A stretch of DNA of 24,296 nt from Selaginella moellendorffii (lineage: Eukaryota > Streptophyta > Lycopodiopsida > Selaginellales > Selaginellaceae): positions 525,375 to 549,670 of the forward strand of contig NW_003314365.1 in the NCBI RefSeq assembly GCF_000143415.4. Reading direction: 5' to 3'. Below, piece by piece: positions 8,709 to 18,012 of this stretch (its first letter is position 1; each line of letters starts with the position of its first letter). The notes below the pieces were generated by a model. That model saw only the letters and a list, made by a program, of their open reading frames with translations, was not told the origin of the DNA and searched no databases. Position numbers and translations under genes: made by a program.

Positions 8709-10187
8709 ATGGATGACCAAGGGGAAGCGCAGAGGTCAGAAACGTTTCTGCGTTCAAATCTCGACAGCAGTTGTGCAACACCGAGGCATCAATGGAGGTC
8801 ACCAGACTGGAATCCTCTCAACAAACAGCCGCACACACCGTTCGCCTCACTTAATTCCCATTCTTTAACGACAAAAGACATCGCCGTTGACAGCAGCAAT
8901 TCTACAGCTTCCTCATCCGATATTCTATGCCCTCCAATGGGATCCTTTGCCGTCAGTAATCTAGACGAAACACAAGGTCAGTCAATTGATCCGTGGAAGA
9001 AAAAGCTTCCAATGAAGCTTGATTTGGCAGCTCTCAGCAGAAAAGTAGATGATCATCTATCTGAGGACAAGATGCCTAACCCTGACATATCCGAATCCGA
9101 CAATGACCTCCACCTTCGGCGCCAAAAGATGGCTATGTGCGATCGCCAGTGTACACGAGTTATGGGCCATCTCTATTTTGGCAGCAAAAAAGTGGCGGAA
9201 AACTATGCAATGCTAAGGCGTTTTCGAATCACACATATTCTCAATTGCGTTGGAATGGTTTGCCCCAGCTATTTTCCAAATGATTTCTCTTACAAGACAC
9301 TCTGGCTTCAAGATTCACCTTCAGAAGATCTTATTTGCGTGCTCTATGACGTATTTGATTTTATTGAGGATGTCCGAGAGCAAGCAGGAGGCAGGGTCTT
9401 TGTACACTGCTGCCAAGGGGTGTCCCGTTCGGCATCGTTAATAATTGCTTACGTTATGTGGCGAGAACGACGCAGCTTTGACCACGTATATGACGATGTC
9501 AAGCAGCGCCGAAGCGTGACATGCCCCAACATTGGTTTTGTCTTTCAGCTCACTCAGTGGCAGAAACGTGTGCTAGATGCCAATAGAGCAGCAGTCTCAT
9601 GCAATACGGTGGCTATAATGTACCGCATGACACCGCATTCGCATTTTTGCCCATTGCAGCTTGTTCCGAAAGCTGTGCACGGTCCGCCTACTTCGGATTT
9701 ACTTGACTCAAGAGGGGTGTTCGTTCTCCAGCTTCCCAACCGTCTTTATGTCTGGCGTGGCCGTGGCTCAGACAAAGCAATGGCAGCAGCTGCTGAACGT
9801 GCCGCATTCCAGCTTGTGCGGTATGAGCATGCTCAAGGACCCATTGTGGTGGCTGTAGAAGGAAGGGAGCCACCATTCCTGCTCAATGCACTAAGACGTG
9901 AGCATTTACTGTCCGGTCCAGATATAAATTCCCAGGCCCAAAGGGGCGCATTTGCTGAACATATCAATTATGCGGGCAAGGCACCGTTTGGTCTAAAGCT
10001 AGTCCGTGCATATGATGCAGACTTTGAGCTGTATAGACAAGGGCTTGCAGCAAACGGTGGGGCCGTGTCTGTGGACTTTAATGCAGGATTGCAACCTCAC
10101 CCCATTAGCAACTTTCCAGCGTCACCTCGAGTTGGAAGATGGAGGGTCATGCGCCCACAAATCAATCATATTGCAACAAGATGGTAG
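8709..10187 (+). CDS. MKP1: MAP kinase phosphatase, plant MKP1-like
   Basis: Predicted to remove phosphate from Thr and Tyr of activated MAP kinases, as Arabidopsis MKP1 does in stress signalling. From ATG 8709 it encodes 492 residues. The frame is open from 8643 but has no earlier ATG. An N-terminal tail with an ETFLRS motif precedes the dual-specificity phosphatase domain (about 150-300). That domain contains THILNCVG, the general-acid loop LWLQDSPSED (Asp202) and the active site HCCQGVSRS (Cys234, Arg240). A gelsolin-like domain follows (about 300-400: RMTPHS, LVPKAVHGPP, LDSRGVFVLQLP, LYVWRGRGSD, RYEHAQGPIVV), a pairing typical of plant MKP1. It stops about 90 residues later, far short of the roughly 780 residues of Arabidopsis MKP1, so the Ser-rich C-terminal half is absent or in unseen exons. 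It has no intron in the window. All catalytic residues are intact. Confidence 0.92.
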   Translation: MDDQGEAQRSETFLRSNLDSSCATPRHQWRSPDWNPLNKQPHTPFASLNSHSLTTKDIAVDSSNSTASSSDILCPPMGSFAVSNLDETQGQSIDPWKKKLPMKLDLAALSRKVDDHLSEDKMPNPDISESDNDLHLRRQKMAMCDRQCTRVMGHLYFGSKKVAENYAMLRRFRITHILNCVGMVCPSYFPNDFSYKTLWLQDSPSEDLICVLYDVFDFIEDVREQAGGRVFVHCCQGVSRSASLIIAYVMWRERRSFDHVYDDVKQRRSVTCPNIGFVFQLTQWQKRVLDANRAAVSCNTVAIMYRMTPHSHFCPLQLVPKAVHGPPTSDLLDSRGVFVLQLPNRLYVWRGRGSDKAMAAAAERAAFQLVRYEHAQGPIVVAVEGREPPFLLNALRREHLLSGPDINSQAQRGAFAEHINYAGKAPFGLKLVRAYDADFELYRQGLAANGGAVSVDFNAGLQPHPISNFPASPRVGRWRVMRPQINHIATRW

Positions 10188-10886
10188 ATATCTGTACACT
10201 AGGAGGGATTCCAGAAACAAAAAGAAGAAAAGAAAAAGTAAGATTTCACCAAGGCAACATCAAGAAATTCCAGATGTCATATAAAAAATTATTACATAGT
10301 CTGTTTTTAGAGTGTACCCCTCTTAAGCATACTGTTGCAAACTCATTAGAAACAAAATTGATGATTGTCCATTGCCTGTCCAATGAAGTGGCGTTTTTCT
10401 AAAGTGGAAAAGGAAAAAGAAAAACAGACATTCTTTCAAAGATAGAGGCAAGACACCCTGGGTCGCAACTCATAACTCGCACCATGTGCTCATTCTTGTA
10501 ACTATTGCGCACCATCTCTCTTTTTTGTTCAATGATGATCCAGATGCTTGCAAGCTCTCATCTTCTCGCACACTTAGAGTTCCCAGCAACAATTCCACAA
10601 GAAAAGACAAAGCTCTATAGTGTTTTTCTTTCTTTAAAACACTGAATCTTCACATAAACCTGTGGAACTTTTGGAGTTGCAAGTACAAAAAAAATTTAAG
10701 ATCACAGGTTTCCTACACCAAAGACCTTGTTCCACTTTCACATAGTAGTAGTTTTTCTTTCACGATGAAAGACCAACTTGCAGCTTCTGAGTTCTAAGCT
10801 TTTCCACATAAATTTTGCCAGTCCTTGCTCCAGACATGCTAGACAAATTTCTCACCGAAAATGAATAAGAGTTCTTGCCCAAAATC
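10188..10886. other. 3' flank of the phosphatase gene
   Basis: AT-rich with several A-rich and T-rich runs, and no supported gene. The frames at 10006-10284 and 10139-10402 run off the phosphatase and are Lys-rich read-through. The 3' UTR should lie here, but I cannot place a poly(A) site. Confidence 0.4.
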
Positions 10887-11042
10887 ATGTCTGGTGGCAA
10901 TGGTGGAGGTCATGGCAACAATGGTGGAGGTGGCCGGAATAATGGCCAAGGATCAAAGAAGCTTCACATCACTAAACTTATTGGAGATAATGCTTCAAGT
11001 GTGGCTCTTTGGCTCACTGAAAAAAGGATTGTCCATTGTTGA
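10887..11042 (+). CDS. Short glycine-rich reading frame, possible element remnant
   Basis: A 51-residue frame starting MSGGNGGGHGNNGGGGRNN and continuing KKLHITKLIGDNASSVALWL before TGA. A Gly/Asn-rich head followed by a short helical segment resembles the start of some retroelement gag-like proteins, but the likeness is weak. Repeat sequence begins about 130 bp downstream, which favours an element remnant over a host gene. Confidence 0.3.
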   Translation: MSGGNGGGHGNNGGGGRNNGQGSKKLHITKLIGDNASSVALWLTEKRIVHC

Positions 11043-11177
11043 AAAACAAAAATGGAGCTGATGATTCCAACCAATGCCAACAAGTGCAGTGTTGGACAGA
11101 GATGCAAAGGAGTTTAAAGCCATTCTCTAAGGTACTGACTTTATGAGTAATGGCCCTCATAGCAAACTTATTGACGA

Positions 11178-11400
11178 AGATTGAAACCGAGACTAAGACC
11201 AAGTCCGCATCCAAAGTCCAAGTCTGAGTCCAAGTCTGAGTCCAAGGGGTGGAAGCCCAAAGCAATTGTCTCTCAGACCCTGGGGGGTTTGGTAAATCCC
11301 CACAGGATAGTAGGGGGAGGACTTTAGGGGAACCAGTGTGGCCAAGGAAGGTCAATATGATCCAAGGAGTTGGGGGTGTACTTAAAAGGTGAGTTGGTAG
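11178..11400 (+). repeat. Distant copy of the hexamer-bearing repeat (tract F)
   Basis: 11178-11254 is a hexamer tract (aagacc, aagtcc, gagtcc units). 11240-11362 is the matching flank of 2585-2705 in the opposite orientation, including a gcccaaagcaattg string and a ggaaccagtgtggcca string. It lies over 7 kb from the cluster at 945-4170, so the family is dispersed rather than one local expansion. Confidence 0.75.
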
Positions 11401-11486
11401 TTATATTTTGTATGGTTTTCATGCCAGGGTAATTCAGCAAAAATCCATGATTCATATTTATGGATTTCTTGTTTTGCGCTATTTGT

Positions 11487-11615
11487 AGCAGGTGGTAAAG
11501 AAAGTATGGAAACTACCATAGTCTTTGGTAAATTCCGAACTGGCAAAACTCAACTTGTGCACACTCTTTGTGAAGCCATGTGGAGCTAATGGTAAAGTGG
11601 CTTAAGCTCCTAGAG
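11487..11615 (+). pseudogene. DMC1/RAD51-type recombinase exon, broken
   Basis: A single exon-like block reading GGKESMETTIVFGKFRTGKT then QLVHTLCEAMW, and after damage NGKVA followed by a stop. In RecA-family recombinases this stretch is GGGIE...EFGEFRTGKTQ, where GKFRTGKTQ here is the ATP-binding Walker A loop. The NGKVA tail points to meiotic DMC1 rather than RAD51, where GEGKALY is usual. A T-rich stretch ending in tag (11481-11488) precedes it and looks like an acceptor site. A stop falls just after the Walker A region and Glu is replaced by Lys before the loop. No other exon was found within 1 kb either side, so this is an isolated relic. Confidence 0.75.
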
Positions 11616-12000
11616 GTAGAAAGTAACATTTAGATTTCCAGGCTGAACACACATGCATAAGCATCAATACAACTTTTGTTAGCGGCTAAAATGACTAAAC
11701 AGGCTAGGCTCACCACTTGACAAAAGCCTATCCTTATCTTGGTGGGCGCTGCAAGACTCTGTAAACAGCTAATGAATGAATGAATGAATATCCAACCATT
11801 GCTAAATTTTCAGTTTTCATAGTTTAAATAGATGTGCATCCATTTTAAGATTTAGCATTGGCTGGGCATTCACCAGGTCTGTTAGGAACCAGGATCCATA
11901 TCTCCAAAGTTTAGGTCTATCATCAAATGTAGTTTTCTTTTCTTTTCTTTTTTATGTTTTGGGATCCCAAGTGCTCCACTTTTCCATTTGTATGGCAGCC
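11616..12000. other. Gene-free stretch with (AATG)n
   Basis: No coding likeness. It includes a short AATG tetranucleotide run at 11771-11789 (nearly five units). Confidence 0.5.
11771..11789. repeat. (AATG)n short tandem repeat
   Basis: Four full AATG units plus three bases, with no mismatch. Confidence 0.9.
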
Positions 12001-12228
12001 ACAATGCTTGCCTGCTGCTACCTTCTCATCCTCTTCATTATGGTTGAAATCGAGGTGGAGGTAGAGTATGGCTGTTATGGCAAAGGCCTTGTTATGGTGG
12101 AACAGACTATAGTGGAGGCTGGCGGCAACCCTAGTTACAGTGGAGGATATGGTAACAAACCTGGCTATGGATTATTAGAGGATGATCAGGAATGGGACAG
12201 ATGTTTAAAGAAGTCACTAACATTTTAA
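12001..12228 (+). pseudogene. Worn glycine/tyrosine-rich coding patch
   Basis: The frame ending at 12228 includes NPSYSGGYGNKPGYG, and another frame over the same bases gives more Gly-rich text (GGGRVW, YGGTDYSGGW). This suggests a glycine-rich protein with frameshifts. It may belong with the Gly-rich frame at 10887, with the repeat and the DMC1-like exon lying between. Low confidence. Confidence 0.25.
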
Positions 12229-12239
12229 ATGCCATCAAA

Positions 12240-14300
12240 AGTAAGAGCATTATGTGTTATTTAAATTGCATTTTATTGAATTGAGTTGGCACTATATACC
12301 AATGTAAACATTTGCAGTAGTGACATTGGCATTGCTTATGATATTTTTTTATTGAAGATCAAGTCATTGTGATATTTATATTATATCCAAATTATGAGCA
12401 ATATGTTTATAAAGTTGCTTGGTCAAATGATGATCAACCCCAAAGTGAAACTAGTCTACTTATAAGTAGTAGTAATGTAGTAGCTTTGACTGAATTCTCA
12501 AAAATATTCCTAAACTTATATTGGTACTTTTGTTCCTTAAGATTTTACTTATTGAGATTTTAGAAAAGTTGTAATATTCATTTACTACAGTTTGTTAATG
12601 AATCTATTTGGAGTAGATTTTTGGATGGAAAAGGTGTAAAATTGAGGCATTTACATTGCTAGCACTTGTGTTAGTGGAAGTGACATTGTTATTCTGAGTG
12701 ATGATGAGTTTTCCTTAAAGCTTAATTTTGTATGTCATTTTTCTTATTTGTGTTTTGAATATATACCGGATCTTAAAGGTGATTGTAGAAGAATATTAAT
12801 GTGATATAAATATCTAAAGGTATGATCTCATAAAGTCTTGAATATTTATCTTCACACTTTACAAATGTTGTCAAATGTTAGATATATAGGTATGTTGTTG
12901 GATGCTTAAGCATATTATTGGGTTATGGTAATTTCTGTTGAGGTGAATCTATATAAAGTTGTAAGTAGGAGGATATTGGTTGAGTCTTAAGAATTTACAT
13001 TTCTGGATTGAGAGTCATTCTTTCTTTAGGATTGAAAAATTTCTATAAATATTTTTAGGCTTTTCAATAGATGATATGTTGATCATTTCGTCTGGAAACC
13101 ATTTTATTTTTAAAAGCTATTGTAAATTAGTGAAAGGGTTAATTAACTTTTAATTAAATGAAATTAATTTTTGTTAGGTTAGACATTAGTAGGTAGTTTG
13201 TATGATGCAACCCAGAAAGGGAGACTAACTCTTACAACTAAGGTACTTTAGTTGGATAGAAAAGTGACCTTTGAACCTTTTTTCTGTAGCATTATGCTTC
13301 GTGGCAAGTTGCATCTTGCATTTCAATAAGCTCTATGAGAGTAGTGAGCTCTATCTCATCTTGACTTGGTTTTGGTGGCTTTGTGCCTTGGCTGAGGATG
13401 ATGATGTTGAACTTAATTGTTTAAGGTTGAGGTGTTAGTACCTGTATTATAGCTTTATCTATTAGGAGGTTGTGTACTTATATGAGTTCATCTTATGTTT
13501 TCACTTTAATTTTGACTAAGTGTTAATCATACATAGATATCCTTTTCACTTATGCTTAGAGCTATCTTATTTCTGAATAATTGGATTCAAGTAGTTATTT
13601 TATCCCTACTTGTCCATGATCCTTTTTATTATACTTGGAGTATTACCTTTTCCATTAGACAAGTAGATATAAGTTTGGTATTTGGGTTTTATGAAGATAA
13701 ATTGTAAAATGATTGTTGGTTGTTTTGCAACTACTAATTGCATATAGATTTTATCAAGAATTACTAACACTTTACTTAGCTTAATGATAATTTAACAATG
13801 ATGAGCTTGCTTCATTAGATGGCAGTATAGATGACCATTTCATTGTCCTTGCATGGTTTGTCCATGTTAACATTTCAATTTTATCTCTGTTGATATTTTT
13901 TATTTGCATTTAGTCTATAGTGTTGGATTACATTGAGTTTTGGATATAGTGATTCACTTCTTGATGTTATCTTATCTATAGTTGAGTATTATTGAAGGAT
14001 TGGTCTTGGATACTAAATGAGGTATCTTTGACCTTGGTTAGCTTGATTATTAGAGAGCACTAAGTGGTGGTACTTTTTTGTTTTCTTTTAGTTTTATTCT
14101 GATGTTAATGGCATTGAAGTGATGAATCGATATTAACATTGTTGAAGTTGAGATTGGAGTGAGATGAAATATTTCTCCATGAGTATATTGTAAAAGTTGG
14201 ATTTTCCATTTGTAGTGATTCAGATGGTTAGTGATCAGTTGAGCTAATTGAAGATAAATATTTTGTTTTGCTAGTCTCAATGAAGATGATGTTGATAGTT
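12240..14300. other. T/G-rich, C-poor tract (decayed retroelement)
   Basis: The plus strand is strikingly poor in C. Hand counts give 4 C and 14 G in 12901-12960 and 4 C and 19 G in 13381-13440, though 13861-13920 is balanced (8 C, 6 G). No long frame survives. The only recognisable protein text is the reverse-transcriptase patch at 13070-13325. It is best read as an old retroelement whose coding strand lost C. Confidence 0.5.
13070..13325 (+). pseudogene. Copia-type reverse transcriptase fragment, decayed
   Basis: One frame reads DDMLIISSGN, the catalytic Asp-Asp box context of Copia reverse transcriptases (YVDDMLI). About 130 bp on, another frame reads YDATQKGRLTLTTK, then after a stop and a shift VTFEPFFCSIMLRGKLHLA. 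That matches in order the usual sequence of a Gly-Arg-Leu-x-Leu-(S/T) strand and a PVSTPL..H.KL-like motif. Several stops and frameshifts show it is dead. No long terminal repeats, integrase or RNase H were found. Confidence 0.5.
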
Positions 14301-14313
14301 TGGGTATACCTTT

Positions 14314-14790
14314 GTGTTGTTAGGAACAAATAAGGAAACTAAAGTGGTCTTAAATGTTATCAAAGTGGAAGAGATTGCACAAGGGAAGAACTCAGAGGAG
14401 GAAGCAGAGGAAAACATTAAAGAAAGCTTAAAGTCTAATTCCAAAGTGAAAAACCTTAACAACGCTTTCAAAAATGCCATATCAAAGTCTTATAGATTCT
14501 TAATTCTAAGTTTCGACTTGTATTGACTTGATTTTCTTACAGGTAACAAGAATTTTACAAAGAGTTTAAGCCAAGTTCTTGCCAAACAAGCTGAAAGACA
14601 TGGTGATGTAATGAAGTCACCATCATTGACACCATTATAGAAGGCCAGTCTCACGATGGGGATCTCAACCAAGCAAGGGGATAAGGCAGTGGAGAGATCT
14701 ACCTCCATGGTTTCTTTAGCAGCATCAAGTGGAAGTGCAAATCTAATGATACATACAGCCCAAGCAAGCCCCTAATAAAGAGGAAACCCA
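14314..14790 (+). pseudogene. Unidentified two-exon-like gene remnant
   Basis: The first block (14314 to about 14490) is a charged helix-rich frame (KVEEIAQGKNSEEEAEEN, KESLKSNSKVKNLNNAFK). After a T-rich stretch ending ttcttacag (14534-14542), a second block in one frame reads KNFTKSLSQVLAKQAERHG, SPSLTPL, stop, then MGISTKQGDKAVERSTSMVS and LAASSGSANLMIHTAQASP before two stops. The arrangement looks like two exons with a short intron and at least one internal stop. I do not recognise the family. Confidence 0.35.
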
Positions 14791-15641
14791 CAAAGAAACA
14801 AACTCAAACACCAAAGAAAGTTAGGAAGTGATAGTGTATGGTTTAAAGTTTTATTTACTTTGGATTCTAAAGATGAAGTTAGTAGAAAGTTTTATTTCTA
14901 TAATATTTATTTTTATTTCCAATATAATGTAAGAGGAATTCAAAGTGGCCACCAAGTATGAGCATCATCTCTGGGTATATCTCTCTATGAGCATGCCAAA
15001 GAAAGTGATTTTCTAGAACTTTATAAAACTTTAAGTGAATATCATTATGCAATACTATTGAATACTATATTAGTAACACTCAAAGCACAAGTGATCTAAC
15101 TAAACTCGTATTCTGTTTGGTTGCTCAAATATTGGGTTGGATTGACATAAAGCTGTTTGGTGAAGATCTTTGGGATCTTCTCGTTGTGGTGCTTCAATCA
15201 AGGGGGTTTATCTAGATAGCTTAGGTTCCTTGAGGATGGGGCATATTTCAAAGTGGTCTAGAGCATCTTCACAAGTAGGATGCAAGTTTCAAAGGCTTGC
15301 ATTGGAGGAGGGTCACACCCCATAGGAAGGGTTCATCACAATATGGCTTTGGAGAAGCCAGTCGGACGGAAAACAACTCAGTATCTTTGCAGTTGAAGGG
15401 AGGAGGACGTGTTTCCTAGGGCATAGCAGTGGCTTTAGATTCATGGAGGAGTCACCTGGGAGGCAGAGGGACCATGACCAGTGCCAGGACTTCCCTGCTT
15501 GTGAGCGTTTCGCTTAAGTTTCACCTTGTACTTTTTTGAGTCCCTAAAGAGCATTGAGTAATCATCCTTCCATATTTAAAAGAGTAAGGGCGACATATTC
15601 AATCGAGATTCTTTTCGAGCTTAATGGTGGAGATGAAGACA
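14791..15641. other. Gene-free stretch
   Basis: AT-rich at first, mixed later. No supported gene, repeat or RNA seen. Confidence 0.4.
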
Positions 15642-15781
15642 CATGGGAAAAACAGTTGAGAGTGGAACGCTTCACAAGTTTTAGGTTTTGTGTATTTTTG
15701 TGGAAGCGGAGCATGGGAAAAACAGTTGAGAGTGGAACGCTTCACAAGTTTTAGGTTTTGTGTATTTTTTTGGAAGCGGAG
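15642..15781 (+). repeat. 70-bp perfect-but-one tandem duplication
   Basis: Unit 1 is 15642-15711 and unit 2 is 15712-15781, head to tail. They differ at one base (G at 15700, T at 15770). Such identity implies a recent event, or an assembly duplication. Confidence 0.95.
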
Positions 15782-16035
15782 CAACAGATTGAGGCTCACA
15801 CTTGGATGAGCAGGAGATGAATTTTGGACGAGTGATCAAATTTCTGCAGTAGTGTGGTGGTGAAGCATTCCTGAACATCAATTTCGAGAATTTCGATATG
15901 CACTGCACAGTACAGTAATATGGAGCATATTTCTGAATGTAGTCTGAAACTCTCAACCTCAATCTTCTTATGAAAGGTACTAAAACTGTCTGTCACATTG
16001 CAGGAAACAAGCTTGCATACTTTCAGAAGGTTTGT
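15782..16035 (-). other. Possible minus-strand coding patch
   Basis: The minus-strand frame 15796-15996 includes SFSTFHKKIEVESFRLHSEI and CSILLYCAVHIEILEIDVQ, which has helix-like composition. It lies 40 bp from the next minus-strand patch and could belong to the same gene. Not recognised. Confidence 0.25.
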
Positions 16036-16275
16036 TCAGGACTCTCCAAGAATGAACGTTGTCTCTTGGTACTTCTCAATTTGCTCCACCAGAGACTTAT
16101 CAACATCATCGCTCTCTACAAGAACAAATTCTGCTTTCACCTGTAAGTCAAGTGTTTCCTTTGAGTTTTCAGCAAGCCAATCGGACTTTGTAACGTCTGT
16201 AGACATTTTGCAGCTCCTGAGAGAAGTTCGCTGTCTGGCCTCCTTGGTTGCCATATATGCAAGTGTTTCCTTCAA
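16036..16275 (-). pseudogene. Unidentified minus-strand coding-like block
   Basis: A 79-codon minus-strand frame reads MKETLAYMATKEARQRTSL, DVTKSDWLAENSKETLDLQ and VKAEFVLVESDDVDKSLVEQ, ending in IEKYQETTFILGES. Its composition is that of a soluble helical protein. The upstream part (16212-16275) is duplicated at 16344-16407, so an exon has been partly doubled. A possible upstream exon on the same strand (about 16480-16620) reads LENAVERNRELLLFHV with stops. The family was not recognised and it is probably a relic. Confidence 0.35.
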
Positions 16276-16468
16276 AACTTGTGAGACAGGTACTCTCCCA
16301 ACCTACGCAATTTGTAAGATGCAAGTGATGTTTCTAATTTTGAAGCTCCTGAGAGAAGTTCGCTGTCTGGCCTCCTTGGTTGCCATATATGCAAGTGTTT
16401 CCTTCAAACTTGTGAGACAGGTACTCTCCCAACCTACGCAATTTGTAAGATGCAAGTGATGTTTCTAA
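16212..16468 (+). repeat. Near-identical duplication, about 126 bp, 132-bp spacing
   Basis: 16212-16337 and 16344-16468 are identical except for one A lost in a homopolymer (ttcaaaactt versus ttcaaactt), with six bases between the copies. It doubles part of the minus-strand coding-like block. Age is similar to that of the 70-bp duplication 430 bp upstream. Confidence 0.95.
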
Positions 16469-18012
16469 AGAGTGACTTACCAGAATTTTGCAATTGTTCG
16501 GACAACAGATCATACATGGAACAGTAGAAGCTCCCTGTTCCTCTCTACTGCATTTTCTAGCGTCTACTTGAGCACTACCCCAAAACAAGCATCAGGGATC
16601 AATGCAAAACCCGTTTTGTGTAAACCACTTCCATTCCTTCTATTCCTGCAATTTACATAGCTGCTCCTTAACCTTTTCTTTGCATCCCCAGGAAATTTGG
16701 AACTCTAGAGAAAATGATAGTCTAGAGCACATCGATGATTTAAGATATGCTTCAAGATGATTCCGTGTCTTGACTTTCTACTGCTTATTTTAAAGACAAA
16801 GTAACTGGGCAACAGCCAATCAACAGACTTTCATAGTCTCCAGACAATCTCTGCAAAAATGGGCTGTTGATCCGCTTTCTTATCGCAAGCAGCTTTGATG
16901 AGCTTTGATGAGCTCATGCATACACTCAGTGCTTCTTTATGTGCGAGTTATGTGTCTCTATGGTTTCTGTTCATAATTTCATCACGCATATTTTACTGCA
17001 GGAGTATGGCACCTTTGAGTCCCTTCCATGAAATAAGCTCCCTGGATCTTGGCAAGCATGTCAATTGTCACATTGAAAGGCAAGCTATGTAAGTGACTAT
17101 CTAAATTGTTTCGGAAGATAAGTTCAAAAACTTCAATGGATCATGATCCGGTAAATCCAATTGCCAATTCTATATATCCAAAGCTAAACTTGTCTGAAAT
17201 TGTATATCTTTGAATCCGCTGTCCTATTCCAGCTTGAGTTACAGCTTTTGATTTATTCTCTGACCAGAAAATCCTTAAAAGCACCGCACCAGTGCCAGAA
17301 TTATGAATATGAAAGCAATGAGTGCTCCAATTCGAGTGTCCTCCTGCACTCACACAGAAACAGATCTAATGTTCATCACATATCTTGGTTGGTTTGTGCG
17401 CTCAATGACACTGACTGACAGACCATTTCAGTATTTCCTTTAGCAGATCCCAAACTGCAATAGAAGCATTGCTACTGTAAGAACAAAAATATTATTTTCT
17501 CTTGTGTTTTAAAGTTACTGCTGAGGTCATGGGAGCAGCAGCGCCTACAATTTTCAGACTCAAAGTAGGAGCAAGTAACTGATTTTCCATTCTCGCCCTG
17601 TTTCTTCTTCTTTGTACTGTTTTCTAGAAGATTATTTTGTCAAGTATGCCTTGTAAACCTGATTGGAAGCTTTGCTCAAGATGAAAAAGAAAACACTCTC
17701 TGGCACTGTCCAGCTTCCAGTGGAACTGTGGAAATGGATCAAGTTTCTCTACTTCCTCATCTTATTGTGTCCCACTTATTGAATTGTGAGTGATTAGCAA
17801 GCTCTTTAAATTTATGATAACGAATTAAAATATACAAAATTTTAGGAGACCACTACTTCACTTTGGTTCTTTGGAATGATCCTGGTGAAAAACTTTGAGG
17901 CTTGCAAAAGTGAACACTCAGAAGCAATCACATGTGGAAGCAGTGTTTTAAAACTGATTACATGGTCCTTGCATGTTTATGGTCTAGAAGTCTACCCCTT
18001 GTCCCACTTGTC
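16469..18012. other. Gene-free stretch with weak minus-strand frames
   Basis: No confident gene. The minus-strand frame 17141-17353 (SAGGHSNWSTHCFHIHNSG...) and a patch near 16860-16900 on the minus strand (KKADQQPIFAEIVW) look mildly protein-like and could be scattered exons of the gene at 16036-16275. The plus strand shows nothing recognisable until the SNAP-type relic. Confidence 0.3.

Noticed and set aside
9554-9876. Minus- and plus-strand frames inside the phosphatase gene
   Set aside because: Shadows of the MKP1-like reading frame, which has intact active-site motifs.
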